From: an uncultured Lachnospiraceae bacterium
Lineage (GTDB): Bacteria > Bacillota > Clostridia > Lachnospirales > Lachnospiraceae
Reading direction: 5' to 3'
Length of the DNA stretch: 20,313 bases
NCBI GenBank assembly: GCA_910589105.1
Contig: CAJUST010000033.1
Span: 1 to 20,313 of the forward strand
Position 1 is the stretch's first letter. Each line of letters opens with the position of its first letter. The notes beneath the pieces were generated by a model. The model had not been told where the DNA came from. It searched no databases and saw only the letters and a list, made by a program, of their open reading frames with translations. The position numbers were made by a program, and so were the translations under genes. This document shows positions 8,356-15,606 of the stretch, piece after piece.

Positions 8356-8430
8356 TTATAGGTGACTTGGATTGGCGCATAGAGGGCATACATTTTTGGC
8401 ACTCCCTTTCATCGGTATGATTTGTGGCAT
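8356..8430 (-). pseudogene. Possible Phd/YefM-type antitoxin remnant
   Basis: An ATG at 8430 with an AGGGGAG site upstream begins MPQIIPMK, a start highly typical of Firmicutes prevent-host-death antitoxins (MPQIIPIKDL). After about eight residues the family pattern is lost, and the frame stops at 8356. In the +1 frame, APIQVTYKKASYLEDL loosely resembles the EPIFVTKNGYGD strand of the family, so a frameshift plus decay is likely. No toxin partner is visible. Confidence 0.3.
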
Positions 8431-8606
8431 TCGATATATCTCCCCTCTGAAATAAATGAACAATAGAAAATGTTTTTCTACTCTTTTTTCCTTTTATAAA
8501 AATGACATAATTATACCAATATATCAACCAATATATATATTGATATAATCATGTTTCTTTCCTAAAAAACGGAACCGCCCTATTCTGCACACAGATTTTA
8601 AATATA

Positions 8607-11564
8607 TTATAATAATGAAACAATCTCAGGCATCAACACATTTTTAAACTCCTCAACCATCGCTTTCCGGAACTTAATTTTAGACAGAGCGGCGTTGCTT
8701 TTTTTCTTATAAGCTGCATAATCCACACTGTCCTTTAACTTATTTTCATTTGCCAGTTCACCATTCCTGAAATTGAACGCTTCATACTTGACGTCTTCAA
8801 ATTGCAGATACCATTTTTCCGAAAAATTTTTTATCTCTTTTTCAATGGCTGCGTACCGCATTTGGTTGATTATAACAGAAATGTCCCGTCCCAGAAATCT
8901 CTCTTGGTCGTTTTCAATCTCATCTACAATCTGCGTAAGTAAAGCGCTTAACTTGGGATTATCAACAGAAAATTCAGCTATGCTTTCTTTCATCTCCCTT
9001 ATCCCAGCTTCAAATTCAGCGGCGCCAAAAACATTTTCCGGCTGGTCTAAAGATTCTACAAACCCCTGGATCAATGCCACAATATACTCATAATCGATCC
9101 GCAGTTTGCTGTATGCCGCTAAATCATAATCGTCCCATACAGGCTGCGCATCGGGATCTTTGCTATCCTCCGGCTTTTTTAGTTCTTCCATTACATTTTT
9201 ATACATTGCGGCATAATTGATATATTCATCTTCGGAAAAACCAAACTCATCAAGTACGCTGGGTTCATATACCGAAAATGCTTTCAGGTGCGCAAAATCA
9301 TGATCCAGAGCCCTAAAAAGATTGACAAACGCCTTTTTCTGCTTTCGTGACAACCCCGCTATGTCTTCAGCCGTCTGCGCCAGATTGCGGATCGTTTTCA
9401 ATGATGTAGAAAAGGATATTTTCACATCGTCCCAATCTTCTGCAATGGGATTGCCATTTCCTCCGCGTGAATACAAACTGATCGCTTTATTTATCGCTTC
9501 TTTGTATTCTTTTGGGGATTGAAATGTCACAATATGCCCATACTGCTTTTTTTCATCAAATAATCTGTTTGTGCGTGAAAACGCCTGAATAATGTTCTGC
9601 AAAGCCATAGGCTGCCTGTCCATAAACAAAATAGAAAGACACGGCGCATCAAAACCAGTTAAAAGCCTGTCAACAACAATAACCAAGTCAAGCTGCTGGT
9701 TCCGGTTCAGATACTTCTTTTCTTTTCGCGCCAGCCGGTCATTAAGATTGCTGTTATAAGCGTCAATCGCTTCTATCTTATAACTTGTCCCAAACATGTC
9801 GTTATAATCTTGTAACGATTTTTTCATCTTATCTTGATTGACCGCAGATGTTTCTTCGTTCTCCGACAACGAATACGTTATGGCAAATCTGGGGAAATCG
9901 ACAAGCGCCTTATGCACATCATCACAAATCTTTAATTCATCATTTCCTTCTTTCACCTTCTTTAATAAATCATAATACTTCTGCGCCATTGCGATTGAAC
10001 TTGTCGTCAATAAAGCCGCATACGTCTTGCCCCTGCCATTTCTCATGCCAAATTTTTCATACGACTGGTTTAAAATTATATCTAATACTTTCCGCATATG
10101 CGTTTCCGTTTCATATGCTTTTTTTGCATCGTCAGCGCTTAAATTTTTAGCCCCGAGATTCTCCACCATAAAACCCAGAACCGCTTCATCGTGGATCGCC
10201 TCTTTTATCGTATAGCTATGCAGGCGCTCTCCATAAAGCTGCTTTGTGGTCTGTGGCAAATCACCCTTCTGCCCATAGCTGTTTTCATCAAAGATAGGCG
10301 TCCCCGTAAAGCCGTACCATAGGGAATTGACAAAAAAATTCTCAATTGCTCTTTTTGTTTTCGGGGTGACTGCCCTATGGCATTCATCTACAACAAATGC
10401 AATCTTAAGGGATTTTATCTTATCATACGTTCTAGTCCCTTCTTTCAAACGGCGGTTCAGCATAATCTGCATTTTCTGTCTGGTCGTTACTATCATCTGC
10501 CGTCTGCCATCTATCAGTTTCTTTATAAGGGAATCCACATAATCAGTGTCGTCCACATCAATCGTGTCATTATCCGCATAGGATTGAAAAGCCATTTTCG
10601 TCTGCTCATCAAGATCTTTCCTGTCAATGAGAAAGATTGTTTTCTCAATAGACGGTATATCCATCAGCAGATTTCTTGTAGCCTTATATGAAGTCATAGT
10701 TTTTCCGGAACCTGTCGTATGCCAGATATAACCGGATTTTCCCTGTTTTGAAGCTGCCCGCATTGCTTCAATGGCATGAATCTGATATGGGCGTAAAATC
10801 AATAGTTTTTTCTTATCATTGTCAAGAACCATATACCTTGAAATCATTTCATGCGCTTTTGGTATTTTAAGGACTTCTCTGGCAAAATCAATATAATCAC
10901 AAACAGGCTGGTTTTCCTTATCCAGCCACCCAGTCATAAACTTTTTATTTAATTCCGTACTCCTTGCAGCGGAAAAATATTTTGTATCAACAGCGTTGCT
11001 TACAACAAACATCTGCACATTTGAAAAAATGCCGTGGAATTTTCCCTCTGCAATATATTTTTCAATCTGACGATACCCTTCCATATATGAATGTTCTTTA
11101 TTTTTAAGTTCTATATGTATGAAAGGAATCCCATTAATCAGAAGCGTCACGTCAAAACGCCTGTCCCTGTCATTTCCTGTATCTTCTGATTTAAACGCCT
11201 GAAATTGGTTTATCACTTCATATACACTTGTACCACCAGTTATATGTTCATGATTCATCACTACAAGATGCAATGTTTCATTCCCTCTCTGGACATGGAC
11301 ATATACCCTTCCATTTTCTCCGGCAAGCCATTTCCCCGCATCATAGAATGAAGCATTGGATAAATCGTTCTTTATCTTTTCAAATTCAGAATCGCTTAGA
11401 GAAACACCGTTTAGTTTTGCCTTATTGTTTTGTTCCAATATGTATTTAAAATTTTTCCATAACTGATTCTCAGTCCTTATGTCCGGCCGGTATGTCCATT
11501 GAGATTCATCTAAACAAAGCTGGTCTATCAACCGCTTTTCCAATACAGATTCTAATTCAGCCAT
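8607..11564 (-). CDS. hsdR: Type I restriction enzyme R (endonuclease/translocase) subunit
   Basis: The motor and nuclease of a type I restriction complex (HsdR2M2S1), which translocates DNA and cuts it away from unmethylated target sites. The 985-residue protein is full length. The N-terminal HSDR_N nuclease has Asp138 in RRFDVTLLINGIP and Glu152-x-Lys154 in HIELKNK. The SF2 motor follows: Walker A TTGSGKT (283-289), LIDRKDLDEQ, DECH (393-396), FTGTPIF and the arginine-finger motif QAFSRTNR. The C-terminal part is the helical domain that docks on the methylase. Its ATG is two bases after the hsdS2 stop, with AAAGGA inside the hsdS2 end, so translation is probably coupled. The first 125 codons are partly duplicated in the scar at 12787-13098. 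No damage is visible. Confidence 0.95.
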   Translation of the reverse strand: MAELESVLEKRLIDQLCLDESQWTYRPDIRTENQLWKNFKYILEQNNKAKLNGVSLSDSEFEKIKNDLSNASFYDAGKWLAGENGRVYVHVQRGNETLHLVVMNHEHITGGTSVYEVINQFQAFKSEDTGNDRDRRFDVTLLINGIPFIHIELKNKEHSYMEGYRQIEKYIAEGKFHGIFSNVQMFVVSNAVDTKYFSAARSTELNKKFMTGWLDKENQPVCDYIDFAREVLKIPKAHEMISRYMVLDNDKKKLLILRPYQIHAIEAMRAASKQGKSGYIWHTTGSGKTMTSYKATRNLLMDIPSIEKTIFLIDRKDLDEQTKMAFQSYADNDTIDVDDTDYVDSLIKKLIDGRRQMIVTTRQKMQIMLNRRLKEGTRTYDKIKSLKIAFVVDECHRAVTPKTKRAIENFFVNSLWYGFTGTPIFDENSYGQKGDLPQTTKQLYGERLHSYTIKEAIHDEAVLGFMVENLGAKNLSADDAKKAYETETHMRKVLDIILNQSYEKFGMRNGRGKTYAALLTTSSIAMAQKYYDLLKKVKEGNDELKICDDVHKALVDFPRFAITYSLSENEETSAVNQDKMKKSLQDYNDMFGTSYKIEAIDAYNSNLNDRLARKEKKYLNRNQQLDLVIVVDRLLTGFDAPCLSILFMDRQPMALQNIIQAFSRTNRLFDEKKQYGHIVTFQSPKEYKEAINKAISLYSRGGNGNPIAEDWDDVKISFSTSLKTIRNLAQTAEDIAGLSRKQKKAFVNLFRALDHDFAHLKAFSVYEPSVLDEFGFSEDEYINYAAMYKNVMEELKKPEDSKDPDAQPVWDDYDLAAYSKLRIDYEYIVALIQGFVESLDQPENVFGAAEFEAGIREMKESIAEFSVDNPKLSALLTQIVDEIENDQERFLGRDISVIINQMRYAAIEKEIKNFSEKWYLQFEDVKYEAFNFRNGELANENKLKDSVDYAAYKKKSNAALSKIKFRKAMVEEFKNVLMPEIVSLL

Positions 11565-11650
11565 TTTTATCCTTTCTTTGGAAACATATTTTGTAACATA
11601 AACTTTTTTACTTCTTTTAACTCATCGCTTTTGCGCTGGTGAAGGGTGAT
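11457..11650. repeat. Direct repeat B, copy at hsdS2/hsdR junction
   Basis: 194 bp covering the 3' end of hsdS2 and the first codons of hsdR. The other copy, at 12991-13184, has the same length and orientation and only a few differences (for example GTCCGGCCGG against ATCTTGCTGG). The copies are offset by 1534 bp. Confidence 0.85.
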
Positions 11651-12787
11651 CAAGTAATCAAGGGATTCAAAATACCCACCTATTTTTCTTTGCTCATCTA
11701 CATTTGGAAGCGGTATTGGCATTTCCATGAATTTCGATGATGAAATTGTAAATCTATCAAACCTAGCTCCTGAATCTCCATTAAGTTCCATGAATCTATG
11801 CCAGCCTGTTGTCTTATAATAAAATTCTAAATACAGATGATCTATTCCATGTGTTCTGAAAACTGTATAAAGTGGAGACATTACGCCAATTTTACCAAGT
11901 CTGTTTCTATTGATCGGTCCCACAGGCGCTGTCACAGATATTCTCGGATTATAAACAAAGTCATTTTTTCTGACTATATAATATCCATCTAAATTCTCCT
12001 GATTCACAACTTCTCGATCAAAATAATCTTTTTGCATGATGATTCCATGTTCCGCTGAATTTGTAAATGGTTCAGAAAATTCATTCCTTTTATTTTTTTC
12101 AGTCACTTTATCAGCTATCTCTGATAACTTACGTTGTTCCCAATCGCCAGAAAACCCCGCAAATCGTATTTCTGGAATTTTCTTACCTTTTTGCGGAAAC
12201 ATCTTTTGAAGCATATATTTCTTCAGTTCTATTGTCTCGTCGCGCTTACGCTCGTGAAGGGTGATAAGGTGGTCTATATTCTTCAAGTACGCTCCAATTT
12301 CTTTTTGTTCTTCGTGTGTTGGAACATCAATAATCAACTCTTTTACAATATTTCCAGACAGGTTTCCTTGTCCTCCCTGAAGATATGTTCCAATGATATT
12401 CTCTTTGCTTTTTCTAAGCCATTGCATCAAGAATTGACTATCATAATTCTGATGTGGTTGAATTGCTAAAATCGCCTGATTTATGGCTCCTTTTAGCTTT
12501 GAAATACTTACTTCTCCACTTGTTGCGCCATAAAGCGCATACAAAATATCTCCTTTTTTTACCATCTTCGCAGATGAGCTATTTAACCCTTCATCAGTTA
12601 TAAAAAGTTCTGTTTTCTCACTATTTATTTCACCAGAACGAATGAATGGAATATCGCCATCGTAATATTCTTTTTTTCCTGCTGTAGGAGTTCCTCCAGA
12701 GTATGACTCAGTGATCTCCCCCAGCTTACGCTGTTCCCAGTCATCACTGAATCCCTTAAATCTTATCTTCGGTACATCTGCCACCAT
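11567..12787 (-). CDS. hsdS: Type I restriction specificity subunit, second copy (HsdS2)
   Basis: DNA-recognition subunit that directs both methylation and cleavage. The 406 residues hold two target-recognition domains, each introduced by the same phrase: IRFKGFSDDWEQRKLGEI at the N-terminus and IRFAGFSGDWEQRKLSEI near 207-224. Each is followed by a conserved helical arm (IDHLITLHERKRDETIELKK; LDYLITLHQRKSDELKEVKK) ending in ML-Q-MFP. TRD1 begins SYSGGTPTAGKKEYY; TRD2 contains VRKNDFVYNPRISV. Both differ from the TRDs of HsdS1, so the two subunits should read different bipartite sites. The start ATG overlaps the stop of the scar ORF by one base (TAATG), a coupling arrangement. The gene belongs with the downstream hsdR. 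Confidence 0.95.
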   Translation of the reverse strand: MVADVPKIRFKGFSDDWEQRKLGEITESYSGGTPTAGKKEYYDGDIPFIRSGEINSEKTELFITDEGLNSSSAKMVKKGDILYALYGATSGEVSISKLKGAINQAILAIQPHQNYDSQFLMQWLRKSKENIIGTYLQGGQGNLSGNIVKELIIDVPTHEEQKEIGAYLKNIDHLITLHERKRDETIELKKYMLQKMFPQKGKKIPEIRFAGFSGDWEQRKLSEIADKVTEKNKRNEFSEPFTNSAEHGIIMQKDYFDREVVNQENLDGYYIVRKNDFVYNPRISVTAPVGPINRNRLGKIGVMSPLYTVFRTHGIDHLYLEFYYKTTGWHRFMELNGDSGARFDRFTISSSKFMEMPIPLPNVDEQRKIGGYFESLDYLITLHQRKSDELKEVKKFMLQNMFPKKG

Positions 12788-12861
12788 TAGACCTCCCTGA
12801 GAACGCTAATAAATTCTTCAACGGCATCTTTCGTTTCCGTATCTGCAAAAGTCAATTCCCC
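12717..12861. repeat. Direct repeat A, copy at scar/hsdS2 junction
   Basis: 145 bp covering the last codons of hsdM (here as a detached tail) and the first codons of hsdS2. The other copy is at 15539-15683, the true hsdM/hsdS1 junction. I count about five mismatches in 145 bases. Both copies are in the same orientation, offset by 2822 bp. Confidence 0.85.
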
Positions 12862-13098
12862 TTTAAACGCCTGAAATTGATTTACCACTTCATATACACT
12901 TGTACCGCCAGCTATATGTTCGTTATTCATTACTACAAGATGCAATGTTTCATTCCCTCTCTGGACATGGACATATACCCTGCCATTTTCCCATAACTGT
13001 TTCTCAGTCCTTATATCTTGCTGGTATGTCCATTGAGATTCATCTAAACAAAGCTGGTCTATCAACCGCTTTTCCAATACAGATTCTAATTCAGCCAT
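12787..13098 (-). pseudogene. Chimeric scar ORF: hsdR start fused to hsdM tail
   Basis: A 103-residue frame made of three joined pieces. Residues 1-36 equal HsdR 1-36 with few changes. HsdR residues 37-82 are missing (46 codons, 138 bp, in frame). HsdR 83-125 follow, from ENGRVYVHV to NQFQAFK, and the last 24 residues (GELTFADTETK to VLREV) are the HsdM C-terminus. The hsdM tail is followed by the normal hsdM-to-hsdS spacing. All three joins keep the reading frame, and the stop overlaps the hsdS2 start (TAATG). It starts two bases after the hsdS remnant stop, copying the genuine hsdS-hsdR spacing. It has neither nuclease, motor nor methylase domain. It most likely records deletions in a duplicated hsdR-hsdM junction; a coupling ORF for hsdS2 is a possible residual role. 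Confidence 0.85.
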
Positions 13099-13184
13099 TT
13101 TTATCCTTTCTTTGGAAACATATTTTGTAACATAAACTTTTTTACTTCTTTTAACTCATCGCATTTGCGCTGGTGAAGGGTGAT
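12991..13184. repeat. Direct repeat B, copy in the scar
   Basis: The partner of 11457-11650: hsdS 3' end plus hsdR 5' end, 194 bp, same orientation. A second stretch of hsdR identity (12862-12990 against 11190-11318, 129 bp) adjoins it but is displaced by the 138-bp deletion. Confidence 0.85.
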
Positions 13185-13240
13185 AAGACGTGTGATGCCT
13201 TTTTCTTTTGATAGCTCTGCTCTTGATAAGGTATTATTTT
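13101..13240 (-). pseudogene. hsdS remnant with internal deletion
   Basis: The frame reads NNTLSRAELSKEKG, which is HsdS1 TRD1 residues 30-43. It then passes directly into ITRLITLHQRKCDELKEVKK and FMLQNMFPKKG-stop, the conserved arm and C-terminal end as in HsdS2. The join lies at a word ATGCCTTTT (plus strand, near 13197-13205) that occurs in hsdS1 both inside TRD1 (about 15476) and before a conserved arm (about 15041), so a microhomology deletion is likely. It stayed in frame. A TAA cuts the frame just upstream of NNTLS, and beyond 13240 similarity to hsdS is lost. It shows that an hsdS1-like gene once directly preceded an hsdR copy. Confidence 0.8.
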
Positions 13241-13260
13241 AAAGTTATAACCCCTTATAC

Positions 13261-13491
13261 TTATATTTCTGCCTGAATAATATGCCCAAAATTCATCTCA
13301 TCTTTGAAAAGATCGTATATATATTCTGAACTTTCCAAATACAAACCTATTTCCTTATCTTGCAACTTTTCAAATACTTCCGAATTATAAAATTTATTCA
13401 TTGCTTCATCGTATTCAATCTTCTGATCTGTGGCAAGCATATCAACAATATCTTGAACTATATATTCTATTAATTGGTCTTGTTTACTCAT
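13261..13491 (-). CDS. Small third protein of the DUF3791/DUF3990 module
   Basis: A 76-residue acidic, helical protein (SKQDQLIEYIVQDIVDMLAT at the start, GLYLESSEYIYDLFKDEM near the end). The second of two candidate starts is preferred: AAAGGCGG lies nine bases before ATG 13491, whereas for ATG 13500 it would be directly adjacent. With this start the gene begins one base after the stop of the DUF3990 gene. I believe small proteins of this kind often accompany DUF3990 genes in Clostridia, but I do not know a Pfam name. A role as a second antitoxin-like or accessory protein is inferred only from the tight operon. Confidence 0.75.
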   Translation of the reverse strand: MSKQDQLIEYIVQDIVDMLATDQKIEYDEAMNKFYNSEVFEKLQDKEIGLYLESSEYIYDLFKDEMNFGHIIQAEI

Positions 13492-13492
13492 A

Positions 13493-13996
13493 CTAATCAT
13501 CCGCCTTTCGCAAAAGCCTAATCCCCTTTTCCGTGTGAAAAGAATATTGTGAAGATGTTTTCTTATATATCATTCCTTTCAGTAATGTCTCAAAATCAAT
13601 CAATTCATTTTCATACTGACGAAATAGCAATGCCATATTATCATCTGCAACAGGACCGATAACAATATCGTATTTATTATCTTTGTTACACAGAGTGTTG
13701 ACTTCATCTGTAAATGCCCTATTCCTATTATTCATTACAAATTTTGCCCATTCTTCTGTTGTTTGTATTCCAAAATCCTTAATTTTAATATCTGACATTT
13801 TTCTGAAGTCATCTTGTATTTCAAAAGTATTTACGACTGGAGAACCTCCATAAATTCCAGACACTCTTTTCGCCATCTGTTTTGCTTGTTCTTCTATATC
13901 TGTTAAATAAAAGCCCTTTCCAAAATCTTTATAAGGTCTGCACATTGCTAAATTGATACTTTCTATCACAACATTACTTCCATGGTATAATCTCAT
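13493..13996 (-). CDS. DUF3990 protein, ADP-ribosyltransferase-like putative toxin
   Basis: A complete 167-residue DUF3990 protein. The N-terminal LYHGSNVVIE (residues 3-12), the RPYKDFGKGFYLT block (20-32) and the strand YDIVIGPVADD (109-119) are the family hallmarks. DUF3990 is related to the ADP-ribosyltransferase fold: the early YHGS and the GKGFYLT tyrosine match the positions of NAD-binding residues, so NAD-dependent modification of a host or phage target is a reasonable inference, not shown. It overlaps the DUF3791 gene by four bases (ATGA) and is followed by the 76-residue gene, so all three are one translational unit. The compact toxin-like gene sits between two hsdS genes, a place where accessory anti-phage or addiction genes could be carried with restriction systems. 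Confidence 0.85.
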   Translation of the reverse strand: MRLYHGSNVVIESINLAMCRPYKDFGKGFYLTDIEEQAKQMAKRVSGIYGGSPVVNTFEIQDDFRKMSDIKIKDFGIQTTEEWAKFVMNNRNRAFTDEVNTLCNKDNKYDIVIGPVADDNMALLFRQYENELIDFETLLKGMIYKKTSSQYSFHTEKGIRLLRKADD

Positions 13997-14211
13997 ATCA
14001 CACCTCCGTTTTTACGGCATAATATTCCCAAATCCTCCACTATTGTTCCAAAATCTAATGTGTGTTCCACTTCATAATTTTCTTTTATAAAAGAAATGCC
14101 TTTAAATTGAAAAAGATAACGAAATGATTCTTGTATACTGAGATTATGCTGTTGGGCAAATTCATTTACACACGCAACAGTAAAACCAATCTTTTTTTTC
14201 TGTTCACTCAT
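13993..14211 (-). CDS. DUF3791 protein, putative antitoxin partner
   Basis: A 72-residue DUF3791 protein: a helix KIGFTVACVNEFAQQHNLS, a central SFRYLFQFKGISFIKENYEVEHTL-type region with the family's ENY-x(2)-EH pattern, and a C-terminal helix VEDLGIL. The ATG at 14211 has GGGAG seven bases upstream. The stop overlaps the start of the DUF3990 gene (ATGA). DUF3791 genes commonly lie just before DUF3990 genes; in toxin-antitoxin order the first small gene is usually the antitoxin, which is the basis for the label. No clear promoter was found in the 150 bases upstream, so it may be read through from hsdS1 or have a weak own promoter. Confidence 0.8.
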   Translation of the reverse strand: MSEQKKKIGFTVACVNEFAQQHNLSIQESFRYLFQFKGISFIKENYEVEHTLDFGTIVEDLGILCRKNGGVI

Positions 14212-14247
14212 TTAAAAACTCCCACTTTTCTATTCTTTTTATTATTC

Positions 14248-14364
14248 TCATCTATTTAACGTATACTGAAACACATCGTAAGCCGTACCATTTTTTATGT
14301 CATCAATCTGCGTATCATTTATTCTTTTGCCAGTCTGATTTTTCTCAAAAATCTTGCCAATGAT
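14248..14364 (-). pseudogene. Orphan 3' gene fragment behind hsdS1
   Basis: Directly after the hsdS1 TAA the same frame stays open for 38 codons: IIGKIFEKNQTGKRINDTQI, then DDIKNGTAYDVFQYTLNR, ending in TGA at 14248-14250. It looks like the C-terminal end of a real, unrelated protein that has no start here. HsdS1 itself ends LQNMFV instead of the LQNMFPKKG seen in HsdS2 and the remnant, so the foreign fragment is joined exactly at the end of hsdS1. The parent family is not recognised. Confidence 0.4.
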
Positions 14365-15606
14365 TTAAACAAACATATTTTGCAGCATATATTTCTTGAT
14401 TTTCACTAATTCATCACACTTACGCTGATAAAGGGTGATGAGGTTGTCAAGGCTCTTGAAATTTTCAGCAATCTTGGTTTGTTCTTCTATTGATGGCACA
14501 TAAAATTCTATGGAAGACAATACCGGATATTTTAAGTTCCATGTATCAGATGTTAAACCTTGTGACCATCTTTGGAATATCTTCAATGTCGATTCTTTCT
14601 TGAACAACTCCATAAAGAACTTGCCGTTTGCTTGTGCTGTTGGTACGAGTACAGTGTACGCAGGGCTTACAATTCCGTCATATTCAGAATTTCCGACCGC
14701 TCCTTGCCACATTCTCATAGAATTGTAAGGAACATCACCCTTGCGTACAATTTTATAATTACTTTTATCTTCCGAAGCTATATTTCTCTTAACAGAATCT
14801 GCTTGTCTAATAACACCATTTCCTATCGTTACCGACAGTAATTCTTCATCTCCAGTTGCCCGTTCTGTTCTTTCTTTAAAGATCGCCCCCAGCTTACGCT
14901 GTTCCCAATCGCCAGTAAATCCCGCAAATCGTATTTCCGGAGTTTTTTTGCCTTTTTGCGGAAACATTTTTTGAAGCATATGTTTCTTGAGTTCTATTAT
15001 CTCATCGCATTTATGCTGGTGAAGGGTGATAAGACGGGTGATGCCTTTTAAATATGCTCCTATTCTTCCCTGTTCTTCTTCTGATTTTGGATAAATTATA
15101 TCCGTATTCTGCATGGCAGATTTTGAAACCGAAGTTACCTTTATCCCTTGCATTAACGGTATAAGTTGCTGATGGTAGGCATTAGAGTTTAAGTAATATC
15201 CCAAATACCCAGAAGCAAATTTAATCTTTGGTCTATATGGGATTGTATGAAGCCCTGAAATTACAACATCATCTGTCAGGCCTGCTATTTCACTACATTT
15301 TCCAACTGTTGAATCCTCTGCCGTATCAGCCATTATAACATCTCCGTTCTGCAAAAACGAAGCGCTATATTTATTCAAAACCTTTTCATCTGCAATCATT
15401 GATAGTTCTTCTTTGCTTACATCTAACACTTCTCCATATTTAACCAAAATATCTCCATAATGAATATTTTTGGCAATGCCTTTTTCTTTTGATAGCTCCG
15501 CCCTTGATAAGGTATTATTTTGTAAGCTAACTAAAATTTCCCCCAGCTTACGCTGTTCCCAATCATCGCTGAATCCCTTAAATCTTATCTTCGGTACATC
15601 TGCCAT
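14365..15606 (-). CDS. hsdS: Type I restriction specificity subunit, first copy (HsdS1)
   Basis: A 413-residue specificity subunit with the same build as HsdS2: FSDDWEQRKLGEI at 12-24, TRD1 about 25-175, the conserved arm GITRLITLHQHKCDEIIELK, a central FTGDWEQRKLGAI (230-242), TRD2 to about 372, and a final arm LDNLITLYQRKCDELVKIKK. The central linker DNA is nearly the same in both genes (14893-15032 and 12128-12268). TRD1 (NNTLSRAELSKEKGIAKN) and TRD2 (RATGDEELLSVTIGNG, VPYNSMRMWQGAVGN) differ from HsdS2. The ATG follows the hsdM stop by two bases. The C-terminus is four residues short of HsdS2's (NMFV against NMFPKKG), which should not matter for folding. It is predicted to be functional and to compete with HsdS2 for HsdM. 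Confidence 0.95.
   Translation of the reverse strand: MADVPKIRFKGFSDDWEQRKLGEILVSLQNNTLSRAELSKEKGIAKNIHYGDILVKYGEVLDVSKEELSMIADEKVLNKYSASFLQNGDVIMADTAEDSTVGKCSEIAGLTDDVVISGLHTIPYRPKIKFASGYLGYYLNSNAYHQQLIPLMQGIKVTSVSKSAMQNTDIIYPKSEEEQGRIGAYLKGITRLITLHQHKCDEIIELKKHMLQKMFPQKGKKTPEIRFAGFTGDWEQRKLGAIFKERTERATGDEELLSVTIGNGVIRQADSVKRNIASEDKSNYKIVRKGDVPYNSMRMWQGAVGNSEYDGIVSPAYTVLVPTAQANGKFFMELFKKESTLKIFQRWSQGLTSDTWNLKYPVLSSIEFYVPSIEEQTKIAENFKSLDNLITLYQRKCDELVKIKKYMLQNMFV

Larger units (their letters stand above)
7923..8606. other. Long gene-free region of mobile-element debris
   Basis: Between the Rpn gene and hsdR no intact gene fits. On the minus strand there is a relaxase C-terminal relic (8052-8240) and an antitoxin-like start (8356-8430). 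The 8480-8606 part is AT-rich, including a TATATATATTGATATA run near 8530, and has no clear terminator for hsdR's 3' flank. Confidence 0.5.

Noticed and set aside
8339..8527. A 62-codon minus-strand frame.
   Set aside because: It overlaps the more convincing MPQIIP-type start in another frame and shows no domain pattern.
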